Of a DNA stretch of 22,610 bases, positions 1 through 7,089 are shown in pieces. This DNA comes from Candidatus Desantisbacteria bacterium CG1_02_49_89 (GTDB lineage: Bacteria; Desantisbacteria; UBA1551): assembly GCA_001871075.1 (NCBI GenBank), contig MNUP01000112.1, forward strand, positions 1 through 22,610, given 5' to 3'. Position 1 is the stretch's first letter, and each line of letters starts with the position of its first letter. The notes below the pieces were generated by a model. It ran no database searches, was not told the origin of the DNA, and saw only the letters and a list, made by a program, of their open reading frames with translations. Made by a program: the position numbers and the translations under genes.

Positions 1-2
1 CT

Positions 3-800
3 GTTGCAATGGGCGAAGCCTTTGTCGCAGCAGCAGACGATATCAATGCCCTGTACTGGAACCCATCCGGCCTGTCCCTATCAGAAGGGAAGCAGGTGAT
101 TTTTACCCACACAGAGTGGTTTCAGGCTATCAGATACGAATATCTTGCTTACTGCCAACCAGCTCTTGGTGGAACCATAGGCACAGGCATAACCTACCTG
201 TATATTACAGATATTGAAAGAAGGGACCTTGCAGGGGTTCTGCTTGGGACTACAGTGCCTGCAAATGACCTTGCAATAGCCGTATCTTACGCTAAAACGC
301 TCTCAGAGCGCCTGAACCTTGGCGGTACAGTCAAGATCATCAACCAGCAGTTGGATGACAAGTCCGCACTTGGCATAGCCGTAGACCTTGGCCTGCAATA
401 CAAGCTGAACAAGGAAGGTCTGATTTTAGGTTTTGCCCTGCAGAACATGGGCTACGAAGCCCCGTTCGTTTTGGAAGCAAGCAGTCTGCCTATGAACCTG
501 AAAGCAGGCATTGCCAATAAGACTGCTGACAACAAGCTTACTCTATCAGCTGACCTGAATTACTCCATCCTTGATTCTATCTGGGCTGTGGGAGCAGGTA
601 TTGAATACTGGGTCCATCCTGTGTTTGCCATAAGGGTAGGATACAAGTATAACAGCGCGATAAACAACACTCTGGGGGCGCTTGCCGGTCTGACCTGCGG
701 AGCCGGGTTCAAGATCGGTATATTGGGTATAGATTACGCGCTCGTTCCTTATGGCGACCTTGGATATAGCCATCGCATATCTTTGCTTGCAAAGTTCTAA
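3..800 (+). CDS. PorV/UPF0164-like outer-membrane protein, 5' partial
   Basis: C-terminal part of a predicted beta-barrel protein of the PorV/PorQ/UPF0164 type. The frame is open to the left edge: two codons (V, A) precede the first ATG at 9, and the sequence VAMGEAFVAAADDINALYWN is the conserved N-terminal barrel motif of this family, which normally follows a signal peptide and a short GARxxAMG segment. The true start therefore lies outside the window and the ATG at 9 is internal. The visible 265 residues alternate hydrophobic and polar beta-strands and glycine/aromatic turns, ending in a strand with terminal phenylalanine (SLLAKF), the usual signal for outer-membrane barrel insertion. It stands alone, closed by a terminator about 95 nt downstream. 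The family is known from type IX secretion (PorV) and from many uncultivated phyla with unknown roles; no secretion partner is visible here, so I do not assign a specific function. Confidence 0.8.
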   Translation, partial: VAMGEAFVAAADDINALYWNPSGLSLSEGKQVIFTHTEWFQAIRYEYLAYCQPALGGTIGTGITYLYITDIERRDLAGVLLGTTVPANDLAIAVSYAKTLSERLNLGGTVKIINQQLDDKSALGIAVDLGLQYKLNKEGLILGFALQNMGYEAPFVLEASSLPMNLKAGIANKTADNKLTLSADLNYSILDSIWAVGAGIEYWVHPVFAIRVGYKYNSAINNTLGALAGLTCGAGFKIGILGIDYALVPYGDLGYSHRISLLAKF

Positions 801-801
801 T

Positions 802-818
802 CAGTGTCCAGTGTCCAG
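802..818 (+). repeat. Heptamer tandem repeat CAGTGTC
   Basis: Two and a half copies of a 7-bp word directly after the stop codon of the barrel protein gene. It is the smallest member of the heptamer arrays that occupy most spacers in the window. Confidence 0.6.
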
Positions 819-820
819 AA

Positions 821-856
821 CGAGGTTGCTTCGCTTGCGGCTTCGTCTCGCAAAGA
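821..856 (+). repeat. Degenerate half of the GTCATTGCGAG palindromic element
   Basis: GAGGTTGCTTCG followed by TCTCGCAAAGAC resembles the right half of the MITE core at 22471-22507 (GAGATTGCTTCG ... CTCGCAATGAC). I read it as a decayed relic of the same repeat family. Confidence 0.5.
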
Positions 857-894
857 CATTTGTAAATCTATTTTGCGAAACTCAATAGAGTGTT

Positions 895-925
895 AACCCG
901 TTTCAATGGCGGGTTTTTTTCTTTT
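895..925 (+). terminator. Rho-independent terminator after the barrel protein gene
   Basis: Stem AACCCG (895-900) pairs with CGGGTT (910-915) across a 9-nt loop and runs into a T-rich tract up to 925. It separates the barrel protein gene from the promoter at 927-954. Confidence 0.8.
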
Positions 926-926
926 C

Positions 927-954
927 TTGACTTTTTATCAGGAAAGTGTATAAT
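927..954 (+). promoter_or_regulatory. Sigma70-type promoter for the receiver-histidine kinase gene
   Basis: TTGACT at 927-932 and a perfect TATAAT at 949-954 are separated by 16 bp. The expected transcription start is about 961, giving a leader of roughly 100 nt before the ATG at 1059. It lies immediately behind the terminator. The leader also contains the repeat relic at 973-1002. Confidence 0.75.
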
Positions 955-972
955 AGTAGAAGATCAGTTCTG

Positions 973-1002
973 GATTGCCACGCCCTTCGGGCTCGCAATG
1001 AC
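973..1002 (+). repeat. Degenerate half of the GTCATTGCGAG palindromic element in a 5' leader
   Basis: GATTGCCACG, a CCCTTCGGG hairpin, then CTCGCAATGAC. This is the reverse complement of the left half of the MITE core at 22425-22458 with a shortened middle. It would be transcribed in the leader of the kinase gene. Confidence 0.6.
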
Positions 1003-1058
1003 CTACAAACGGTCATCTTGTGAAAATCTAGTGTAATCTTGTGGTTTTAAGGGATAAA

Positions 1059-2225
1059 ATGGAAAGGGAACACATAAAAGTCCTGCTTGTAGAGGATAAT
1101 CCGGGCGATGCCAGGCTGATACAGGAAATGCTCAAAGAGGTGAAGGACGCGGATTTTGAGCTTGAGCAGGCAAGCAGGATATCCGAAGCCGTAAAGCGCG
1201 TTACAGGGAAAGGCATAGACGTGATCCTGCTGGACCTTTCGCTTCCTGACAGCGACGGCCTTGATACCTTTATAAGGGTCAGCGCGAAAGCAGGCGAAAT
1301 ACCCATCGTGGTCATGACCGGCCTTACCGACAGAACGCTTGCCATAAAAGCAGTGCAGGGCGGAGCCCAGGACTATCTTGTCAAGGGCACGGTGGACAGT
1401 AACCTGATTATCCATTCCCTGCGCTACGCCATAGAGCGCAAGAAAGCCGAGCTCAAGCTGAAGGAATTGCAGGAGCAGCTCGCGCAGGCTAACAAAATGG
1501 CCGCGGTCGGCACTCTTACCGGAGGCGTGGCGCACAGGATCAAGGACCCCCTCACTGTTATAATCACCAACATACGCATGATACGGGACCTGATCGAGAA
1601 AGAGAAGGAATCCATCAGTATTGAGGAGCTGCGCGTCATGGCGGAAAAAATTGATTCCGCCTCGGAGTTCGCTCAGAAAACAGTTTCCGACCTGTTCCTT
1701 TTCACGAGGGAATTCATGCTGGAAATGAAGCCGCTGGATGCCGTGGAAGTGATAGAGGGATCTGTTTCTTCTTTGAAAGGGACAGCCTTTGAAAAGATAA
1801 AAATAACCAGGAATTTTGAAAGCGGCCTGCCTGCGGTTTCCGGAAGCAGGGAAAAACTGGCACTGGCTTTTTCGCACATTATACAGAACGCGGTTGAGGC
1901 TATGCCCAGGGGCGGAACACTCGGGATCAAGGCGGTAAAAACGAAGGACGGTAACTGGGTCGAGATAAGCTTCCTGGACAGCGGATGCGGCATACCCGAG
2001 AAAAAACTCCAGAGCATATTCGAACCCTTCTTCACCACGAAAGAGCTTGGCACAGGCCTGGGGTTATCAATAACCCACGAAATAATCGCAAGGCACAAAG
2101 GCGCGATAGAAATCAAAAGCAGAAGTATGCGCAAGGCATCCGAAGATACCGACTGGTATAAAACCGAAGACCCGGAGCGAGGCACCACGGTTACGATCAG
2201 ATTACCAGTAACAAGTAACAAGTAA
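1059..2225 (+). CDS. Cytoplasmic hybrid: receiver domain plus histidine kinase
   Basis: Soluble two-component protein of 388 residues. Residues 6-125 form a receiver domain: acidic E12-D13, phosphoacceptor D59 in LLDLSLPDSDG, switch threonine T87 and K109 in YLVKG. A short helix (126-146) leads to the HisKA dimerisation box with H159 in GGVAHRIKDPLTV; the usual E after this H is R. The HATPase domain follows with N box HIIQNAVEAM, G1 DSGCGIP, F box FEPFFTTK and G2 GTGLGLS. No membrane segment or signal peptide is seen, so the input is probably phosphotransfer or a protein partner. I chose ATG 1059 over GTG 1041 because AAGGGA at 1049-1054 is a well-spaced SD. The last residues (VTSNK) are encoded by the TAACAAG heptamer array, which also supplies the stop. 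The membrane sensor kinase next door is a plausible phosphodonor (inference). Confidence 0.88.
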   Translation: MEREHIKVLLVEDNPGDARLIQEMLKEVKDADFELEQASRISEAVKRVTGKGIDVILLDLSLPDSDGLDTFIRVSAKAGEIPIVVMTGLTDRTLAIKAVQGGAQDYLVKGTVDSNLIIHSLRYAIERKKAELKLKELQEQLAQANKMAAVGTLTGGVAHRIKDPLTVIITNIRMIRDLIEKEKESISIEELRVMAEKIDSASEFAQKTVSDLFLFTREFMLEMKPLDAVEVIEGSVSSLKGTAFEKIKITRNFESGLPAVSGSREKLALAFSHIIQNAVEAMPRGGTLGIKAVKTKDGNWVEISFLDSGCGIPEKKLQSIFEPFFTTKELGTGLGLSITHEIIARHKGAIEIKSRSMRKASEDTDWYKTEDPERGTTVTIRLPVTSNK

Positions 2226-2237
2226 CAAGTAACAAGT
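2208..2237 (+). repeat. Heptamer array GTAACAA x4 overlapping the kinase 3' end
   Basis: Four perfect 7-bp units. The first two lie inside the coding sequence and the stop TAA is part of the third unit. Confidence 0.85.
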
Positions 2238-2246
2238 TTAATTTCA

Positions 2247-2328
2247 ATTATGAATTATGAGTTATGCCCCAAGGGGCATTATGAATCAACAGCATGAATT
2301 TTATTGTAACTCAGGGCTTCAGCCCTGA
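2247..2328 (+). repeat. Composite palindromic repeat, copy 1
   Basis: Order of parts: ATTATGA heptamers (2247-2263), palindrome ATGCCCC-AA-GGGGCAT (2264-2279), a linker containing AATTTTATTGTAACTC, then palindrome TCAGGGCT-TC-AGCCCTGA (2311-2328). An almost identical copy in inverse orientation lies at 6118-6196; related parts recur at 21050-21118 and 22204-22340. Confidence 0.85.
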
Positions 2329-2403
2329 TGTATCTAAACAGTGTTCACCTGTGGTTTCAAAGGCAGTTGTCAGTTATCAGTTGTCAACAAAAGCCAATAA
2401 TTT

Positions 2404-2427
2404 CTCTGTGTCTCCGTGCCTCTGTGG
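2404..2427 (+). repeat. Octamer array CTCTGTGN just upstream of a start codon
   Basis: Three 8-bp units (CTCTGTGT, CTCCGTGC, CTCTGTGG) followed by TAAAGAAT and the ATG of the membrane kinase. The same word occurs at 7060-7083 and inverted at 21020-21043. Confidence 0.8.
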
Positions 2428-2435
2428 TAAAGAAT

Positions 2436-4184
2436 ATGAAAAAGTATATAATTGTAATCCTGCTGTTAACGCTCTCAGGCGTTTTCCTTCCGTGTTTTGC
2501 CTCTGCGAAAACCATAAAAGTCGGGTTGTACCAGAACAAACCGCTTATATTCACCGAAAAGAACGGTGATGAAAGCGGTTTTTATATTGATATCCTTAAA
2601 TACATCGCCAAAAAAGAAGGATGGGAACTGCAATACGTGCGGGGTTCCTGGCAGGAATGCGCGCAGAGGCTACAGGGCGGCGAGATAGACGTACTTGCCG
2701 GCGTTCCATATTCCAAGGAAACCGCGGGAAAATATCTTTTCGCGAATGTCCCGATACTTTCGAACTGGGCGCAGGTTTACACGCTCAAGAATTCCAGGAT
2801 CCAGACGATAATTGACCTGGATAAAAAAACAGTGGCTGGAGTCAAGAACGACATTTATTTCGAAGACCTGAAATCGCAGATCGAGATGCTTTGCCCTACC
2901 TGCAATATAATAGAAATGGAAGATAACGACGCGGTGTTCAATTTCCTGAGCCAGCAGTTTTCCGACGCCGGGATCACGGATGTCCTTTACGGGATGAAGC
3001 ACGAAAGGGAATACGGGCTGGCAGGCGTTTCCATAGTGTCTTCGCCCAAAGAGCTTTATTTCGCCATCCCCTTGAACGGGGACGTGAGGATAATAACCGT
3101 CCTGGACAAGCACCTTTTTGATTTGAAGAATAACGATAATTCCGTGTATCACAGGTCGCTGGACAGGTGGCTCGGAGGCGTGGGCAGGTGGACATTCCCC
3201 GTGTGGCTGGTAGCTATCCTTGTTCTCGCGGGAACGATGCTGGCAATGTTCCTGTTCATGAACAACATACTGAGGCAGCAGGTTCTTGGAAAAACAAACG
3301 AGCTCCTTAAGGTGAACAAGGCGCTGGAGGAGGAAATAAAGGAGCGCAAGTGGGCGCACGACAAGCTGTCCGAGACCCTTATGGACATGGAAAAAAGGAT
3401 AAGGGAAAGAACTTCCGAGCTTTCGCAGTCAAACGAGCTTCTGAAAAAAGAGGTGGCTGAGCGCAGGTTGGCAGAGGAGAAGCTGCAGCAGGCAATGAAT
3501 GACCTTTCACGCTCCAACAGGGAACTCGAACAGTTCGCTTATGTTGTTTCCCACGACCTGAAAGAGCCCCTGAGGATGGTCACAAGCTACCTCCAGCTCC
3601 TTGAGCGCAGGTACAAGGGAAAGCTTGATAAGGACGCGAAGGAATTCATAGATTTTGCCAAAGACGGCGGGAAAAGGATGGAGACGCTTATAGAAGACCT
3701 GCTTTCATATTCGCGGCTCGACACTTTCAGTAAAAGGTTTGAGCAGGTTGACTGCAACGCCATCGTGGACGGCATACTTGATGTCCTCGGGATCGCAATA
3801 GAAAAAAACAGGGCGGAGGTTACGCGCGATCCCCTGCCGGGTGTTATCGCGGACAAGACCCAGCTTGGCCAGGTCTTTCAGAACCTTATCAGCAACGCGC
3901 TTAAATTCCGCAGCAAAAAACCTCCCGCCATTCATGTGGGCGCGCAGCGCGTGGAAGGGGAGTGGCTTTTTAGGATTTCGGACAACGGCATCGGCATAGA
4001 TCCCAAAGACGCGGAACGCGTTTTCGTGATATTCCAGCGCCTTCACTCAAGGGATGAATACCCGGGCACGGGTGTGGGGCTTGCCATATGCAAGAAAATA
4101 GTTGAATATCACGGGGGGAAGATATGGATTGAGTCAGAACCGGGCAAGGGCTCAACGTTTTGCTTTACAATACCGGACAGGTGA
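2436..4184 (+). CDS. Membrane sensor histidine kinase with periplasmic SBP_bac_3 domain
   Basis: A 582-residue BvgS-like sensor without receiver or Hpt domains. A signal peptide (about 1-24, hydrophobic IIVILLLTL, ending ASA) precedes a periplasmic solute-binding domain of the SBP_bac_3 type (about 26-245: IKVGLYQNKPL, GFYIDILKYIAKK, VAGVKNDIYF). One membrane helix spans about 254-278 (FPVWLVAILVLAGTMLAMFL). A long charged coiled coil (about 280-365) leads to HisKA with H373 in VVSHDLKEPLR and HATPase motifs QNLISNALKF, DNGIGI and GTGVGLAI. ATG 2436 is chosen because the signal peptide starts there; the frame is open upstream to 2328 only through repeat DNA. No strong SD is visible. The ligand is probably a small polar solute such as an amino acid (family knowledge); the output partner is unknown, and the receiver-kinase upstream is a candidate. 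Confidence 0.9.
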   Translation: MKKYIIVILLLTLSGVFLPCFASAKTIKVGLYQNKPLIFTEKNGDESGFYIDILKYIAKKEGWELQYVRGSWQECAQRLQGGEIDVLAGVPYSKETAGKYLFANVPILSNWAQVYTLKNSRIQTIIDLDKKTVAGVKNDIYFEDLKSQIEMLCPTCNIIEMEDNDAVFNFLSQQFSDAGITDVLYGMKHEREYGLAGVSIVSSPKELYFAIPLNGDVRIITVLDKHLFDLKNNDNSVYHRSLDRWLGGVGRWTFPVWLVAILVLAGTMLAMFLFMNNILRQQVLGKTNELLKVNKALEEEIKERKWAHDKLSETLMDMEKRIRERTSELSQSNELLKKEVAERRLAEEKLQQAMNDLSRSNRELEQFAYVVSHDLKEPLRMVTSYLQLLERRYKGKLDKDAKEFIDFAKDGGKRMETLIEDLLSYSRLDTFSKRFEQVDCNAIVDGILDVLGIAIEKNRAEVTRDPLPGVIADKTQLGQVFQNLISNALKFRSKKPPAIHVGAQRVEGEWLFRISDNGIGIDPKDAERVFVIFQRLHSRDEYPGTGVGLAICKKIVEYHGGKIWIESEPGKGSTFCFTIPDR

Positions 4185-4192
4185 CGTGTAGC

Positions 4193-4281
4193 CGCAAGCT
4201 TCAGCTTGCGTCCACAAGTTAAAAGTCAAATTGTCCCTAAGGGATTCCTGCGTTTAGATTTAATAAGAAATCTGCAGGAAT
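4193..4281 (+). repeat. Cluster of three palindromes after the sensor kinase
   Basis: CGCAAGCT-TC-AGCTTGCG at 4193-4210, TCCCTAAGGGA at 4234-4244, and a larger hairpin 4244-4281 in which ATTCCTGC pairs with GCAGGAAT and AGATTT pairs with AAATCT. None is followed by a T-tract, so they look like repeat elements rather than terminators. Confidence 0.65.
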
Positions 4282-4319
4282 AAATTGCAAAATGTAAATT
4301 TTAAATACAAAAAGAAACA

Positions 4320-4350
4320 GGGCGGGATTTCCCCGCCCTTTTTATTTTTT
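4320..4350 (+). terminator. Strong terminator between convergent genes
   Basis: Perfect stem GGGCGGG (4320-4326) / CCCGCCC (4332-4338), 5-nt loop, then TTTTTATTTTTT. It ends the sensor kinase transcript. On the minus strand the same stem is followed by a weaker T-rich run, so it may also act on the permease transcript. Confidence 0.88.
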
Positions 4351-4351
4351 A

Positions 4352-4378
4352 ACCGGCTGACCGGCTGACCGGCAGACC
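4352..4378 (+). repeat. Octamer array ACCGGCTG
   Basis: Three 8-bp units (ACCGGCTG twice, then ACCGGCAG) between the terminator and the 3' end of the minus-strand permease gene. Confidence 0.75.
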
Positions 4379-4382
4379 AACG

Positions 4383-6041
4383 CTATTTCCATTCATACTG
4401 TTCGAGGAATTTAAGCCCGTTTTTGAGGGGATTGAAGGTGACATAAAAGGTGAGGAGCAGGGTGCCTGCCACCGAGATCCAGGCTTCAAGGTTATAAGTC
4501 TGTTTGAAGCCGGCGATGAACAGAAGGAACTGCACTGCCTGCCTGTCAAGAAGGAATATCATCAGGCCCACGTAACCGAGAGCAAAGACCATATACATTA
4601 TCCCGCCGTATGAACCGCCTACCTCAGCAGGATTCTTAGCCTTAAATTTGGGATAGCTCGCTCCCATGCCGACAGCCAGGCCCGTAAGCCCGAGCGTTAT
4701 CAGGAAGACCGCGAACATGCCGGTAAAAAATATTTCCCGGTTTACTTTTAATAATATGCCGGATGTGATCACAAGCACTTCCCCGAGTGCAAGTAAAGGG
4801 ATATAACTCGTCCAGAACTTTTCAGCAAGAAGGGTTTTCATCGGGTACGGCGCGGCTTTCAGGAGCCAGAATCCCTTTCCTTCAAGTGAGATCGCGGGAA
4901 ACGAGAAACGCACGCCTGTCGCGGCTATCACGAAACCGGCGAAACCAAGGTTTATAAAGGATATCAGCACGGTGGAAGATGTCTGAAGCCTGAAAGATTT
5001 AAGGTTGAACATGTAGATCACGCCTATTGCAAGGAAGAGGAATATCTGCGACCACTGGGACACATCCCGCCAGAAAAGTCGCAGATCCCTAAGGAGCAGG
5101 ACGTTGAACATTGATCTCGTGCCCAGCAGTTTTTCAAGCATAAGGAACCTTACAGGCCGTCCGCTTACCTTGTTAAGGGATTTAGTCCAGCTTTCGTAAT
5201 ATATTTTTTCCGCGACCCACTTGCAGAAAACGTATGACGCGCCGGCAGAGCTTAGGAGCATTAGGAAATAAAAGAGCATGTCGGTCGGTTTGCCCCTTAT
5301 CGTGTTGAGGAAAAGGGTGGAAACCCAGTAACTCGGAAGATATGTGGAACTGGGCCCTTTCAGGAAGGTCAGGTAATCCGCAAGCGCGGAAAACCCTTCG
5401 GGGTTGGCCAGCCTTTCCGGCTGCAGGAACCTGAAATAGATCACCAGCACGGCTGCCAGGGCAATACTTATGAAAAGCGTTATTTCCTTTATCCTTTTCA
5501 CGGGATAAACCCTGATCAGCAGCATTGTGAGCATCACGCCGGCACCCGCGGGTATTACCAGGAAGGGAAGCAGGAACACGGGGATAAGCGGGTAAAAAAA
5601 CCAGCTGCTTTTAAGGATTATCCCGTAGGCGAGGAACACGGGTATGCCGAAGAAAAGCACGGCCCACGAGCTCTGCAGGACAGTTTCGAAAAACTTTGAG
5701 GCGAAAATGGATTCCACCCGCAGGGGGCTTGAAAAAAGGAAATGCAGGTCGTTTGATAGGTAATACGTGGAAATAGCCGTAATGACGTTTGAAAAAACAA
5801 GCATCATCAGGAACGTGAGGAATATTATGAAAAGCAGTTTTTCGATAAGGATAGGGCCTATGATTTCAAAGGAATAGAGCCTTGTGAGCAGCCAGTGGAA
5901 CATGAAATAGACGCCCGCAACGAAGGCTAATCCCAGCACCGAGAAAGCGTAAGTCCGCAGCCTGCTTTCCTTCGAAATGCGCGCCGCGGTATTTCTGATG
6001 CCGGCCCAGTAGTTGCGTATAAGCTCGATTGTTTCGTGCAT
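4383..6041 (-). CDS. ABC-2-type exporter permease
   Basis: Integral membrane protein of 552 residues with about twelve hydrophobic segments, for example YAFSVLGLAFVAGVYFMF near residue 30, a pair around 60-95, and a C-terminal group ending EAWISVAGTLLLTFYVTF. The cytoplasmic stretch SSPLRVESIFASKFFET matches the coupling region seen in large ABC-2 permeases paired with a separate ATPase. It is the last gene of the minus-strand cluster, 146 nt after the ATPase gene, and should form the transporter with it. The start ATG lies inside a heptamer array (ATGCACG units), with no clear SD; no better methionine follows nearby, so the N-terminus is uncertain by a few residues. The exported substrate cannot be told from sequence; lipid, peptide or surface polymer are all possible. 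Confidence 0.8.
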   Translation of the reverse strand: MHETIELIRNYWAGIRNTAARISKESRLRTYAFSVLGLAFVAGVYFMFHWLLTRLYSFEIIGPILIEKLLFIIFLTFLMMLVFSNVITAISTYYLSNDLHFLFSSPLRVESIFASKFFETVLQSSWAVLFFGIPVFLAYGIILKSSWFFYPLIPVFLLPFLVIPAGAGVMLTMLLIRVYPVKRIKEITLFISIALAAVLVIYFRFLQPERLANPEGFSALADYLTFLKGPSSTYLPSYWVSTLFLNTIRGKPTDMLFYFLMLLSSAGASYVFCKWVAEKIYYESWTKSLNKVSGRPVRFLMLEKLLGTRSMFNVLLLRDLRLFWRDVSQWSQIFLFLAIGVIYMFNLKSFRLQTSSTVLISFINLGFAGFVIAATGVRFSFPAISLEGKGFWLLKAAPYPMKTLLAEKFWTSYIPLLALGEVLVITSGILLKVNREIFFTGMFAVFLITLGLTGLAVGMGASYPKFKAKNPAEVGGSYGGIMYMVFALGYVGLMIFLLDRQAVQFLLFIAGFKQTYNLEAWISVAGTLLLTFYVTFNPLKNGLKFLEQYEWK

Positions 6042-6066
6042 CGTGCATCGCCCGTCTTGCGTCGTT
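6035..6066 (-). repeat. Heptamer array over the permease start codon
   Basis: On the plus strand the units read CGTGCAT, CGTGCAT, CGCCCGT, CTTGCGT. The first unit contains the permease start codon (CAT at 6039-6041 on the plus strand). Confidence 0.65.
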
Positions 6067-6080
6067 AAATCCCTTTCTTT

Positions 6081-6099
6081 CCCCCTTTGATAAAGGGGG
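6081..6099 (+). repeat. Palindrome CCCCCTTT-GAT-AAAGGGGG
   Basis: Perfect 8-bp stem with a 3-nt loop, followed by ATTAGAGGGGGATTTTTTT. It is a dispersed-repeat style palindrome inside the ATPase-permease spacer. Confidence 0.7.
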
Positions 6100-6117
6100 A
6101 TTAGAGGGGGATTTTTT

Positions 6118-6196
6118 TCAGGGCTGAAGCCCTGAGTTACAATAAAATTCCTTCATTCATAATGCCCCTTGGGGCATAACTCATAATTTATAATTG
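6118..6196 (-). repeat. Composite palindromic repeat, copy 2 (inverted)
   Basis: Reverse-complement copy of 2247-2328: palindrome TCAGGGCT-GA-AGCCCTGA (6118-6135), linker GAGTTACAATAAAATTC, palindrome ATGCCCC-TT-GGGGCAT (6162-6177) and the heptamer arm. It overlaps the 3' end of the ABC ATPase gene and encodes its last residues. Confidence 0.85.
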
Positions 6197-6910
6197 AGAG
6201 TTTGGTTTTGTTAGTTGTAAGAACACGTCTTCAAGTTCGCCGGTCCTGCCCATCGAGACTATTTCCTTCGTGGTACCGAGGGCTATAAGGTTTCCATTGT
6301 TTATTATGCCTATCCTGGTGCAGATGTCCTGCGCGAGGTCCAGCGTGTGGGTGGACATGAATATCGTAAGCCCACCTGAAGCGCTGTCCCTGAACAATTC
6401 CTTCACGAGCCTTATGCTCTTGGGGTCAAGCCCCACCATTGGCTCGTCAACCAGGATGACTTTGGGGTCGTGCAGGAAACAGGCGCCCATAACGAGTTTC
6501 TGGCACATCCCGTGCGAGTAGCTTTCTATCAAGTCATCCCTGTACTGTATAAGTTCGAACATCCGCAGGTATCTATCGATTTTCGGGCCGGGATCCTCCA
6601 CGCGGTAAAGGTTCGCGGCAAACTGAAGGAATTCCATGCCTGTGAGTTTGGGGTAGAGGAAGGGCTGGTCAGGGATGTAACCGATCAGTTTTTTGGCTTC
6701 GATCGGATCCTCCTGGATATCGAACCCGGAAACAATAGCCTTTCCTTCGGTGGGCTTGAGCAGGCCTGTAAGCATTTTGATCGTGGTTGTCTTGCCGGCG
6801 CCGTTCGGGCCAAGGAACCCGAATATCTCGCCTTTTCCTATTTCCAGGTTCAGATTATTGACCGCGGTGATCCTGTCAAATTTTTTTACCAGATTGATTG
6901 TTTTTATCAT
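6188..6910 (-). CDS. ABC transporter ATP-binding protein
   Basis: Cytoplasmic ATPase of 240 residues that would drive the permease encoded next. It shows Walker A GPNGAGKTT, Q-loop region IGYIPDQPFLYPKLTG, signature YSHGMCQKL (a variant of LSGGQ common in ABC-2 exporters of this type), Walker B VILVDEPMVGLDP and the switch histidine in STHTLD. I chose the ATG at 6908-6910 because AGGAG (minus strand, 6916-6920) lies 5 nt upstream; an in-frame ATG 30 nt earlier falls in AT-rich repeat DNA. The C-terminus (NSQL) runs into the composite repeat. It sits between the transglutaminase-like gene (179 nt upstream) and the permease, in the same orientation, so one transcript is likely. Confidence 0.9.
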   Translation of the reverse strand: MIKTINLVKKFDRITAVNNLNLEIGKGEIFGFLGPNGAGKTTTIKMLTGLLKPTEGKAIVSGFDIQEDPIEAKKLIGYIPDQPFLYPKLTGMEFLQFAANLYRVEDPGPKIDRYLRMFELIQYRDDLIESYSHGMCQKLVMGACFLHDPKVILVDEPMVGLDPKSIRLVKELFRDSASGGLTIFMSTHTLDLAQDICTRIGIINNGNLIALGTTKEIVSMGRTGELEDVFLQLTKPNSQL

Positions 6911-6925
6911 CAGTGCTCCTATTAA

Positions 6926-6963
6926 ATTAACAATTAACAATTTAAAATTTACAATTTAAAATG
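6926..6963 (-). repeat. Heptamer array ATTAACA/ATTTAAA x5
   Basis: Five 7-bp units (ATTAACA twice, then ATTTAAA, ATTTACA, ATTTAAA) directly upstream of the ATPase SD. Confidence 0.7.
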
Positions 6964-7001
6964 AAGGAATTTATTTGTATCTTGAATTTAGTAAAAAATC
7001 T

Positions 7002-7083
7002 GTGGTAATCCGTGTAAATCCGTGGTTAAAAGGCAGTCATTTGTAAAACCCGATAAATTCTCTGTGCCTCTGTGCCTCCGTGG
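7002..7083 (+). repeat. 10-mer and 8-mer arrays (GTGGTAATCC; CTCTGTGC)
   Basis: Three 10-bp units at 7002-7030 (GTGGTAATCC, GTGTAAATCC, GTGGTTAAA) and three 8-bp units at 7060-7083 (CTCTGTGC twice, CTCCGTGG). The second array is a copy of the word at 2404-2427 and abuts the stop codon of the transglutaminase-like gene. Confidence 0.75.
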
Positions 7084-7089
7084 TGAATC

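Noticed and set aside
2328-2435. Upstream extension of the sensor kinase reading frame by 36 codons
   Set aside because: The extension lies in repeat DNA, has no SD, and would bury the signal peptide that begins at ATG 2436.
6081-6117. Terminator at the CCCCCTTT hairpin
   Set aside because: The stem is followed on the plus strand by 11 nt before the T-run, and no plus-strand gene ends there; on the minus strand no T-run follows.
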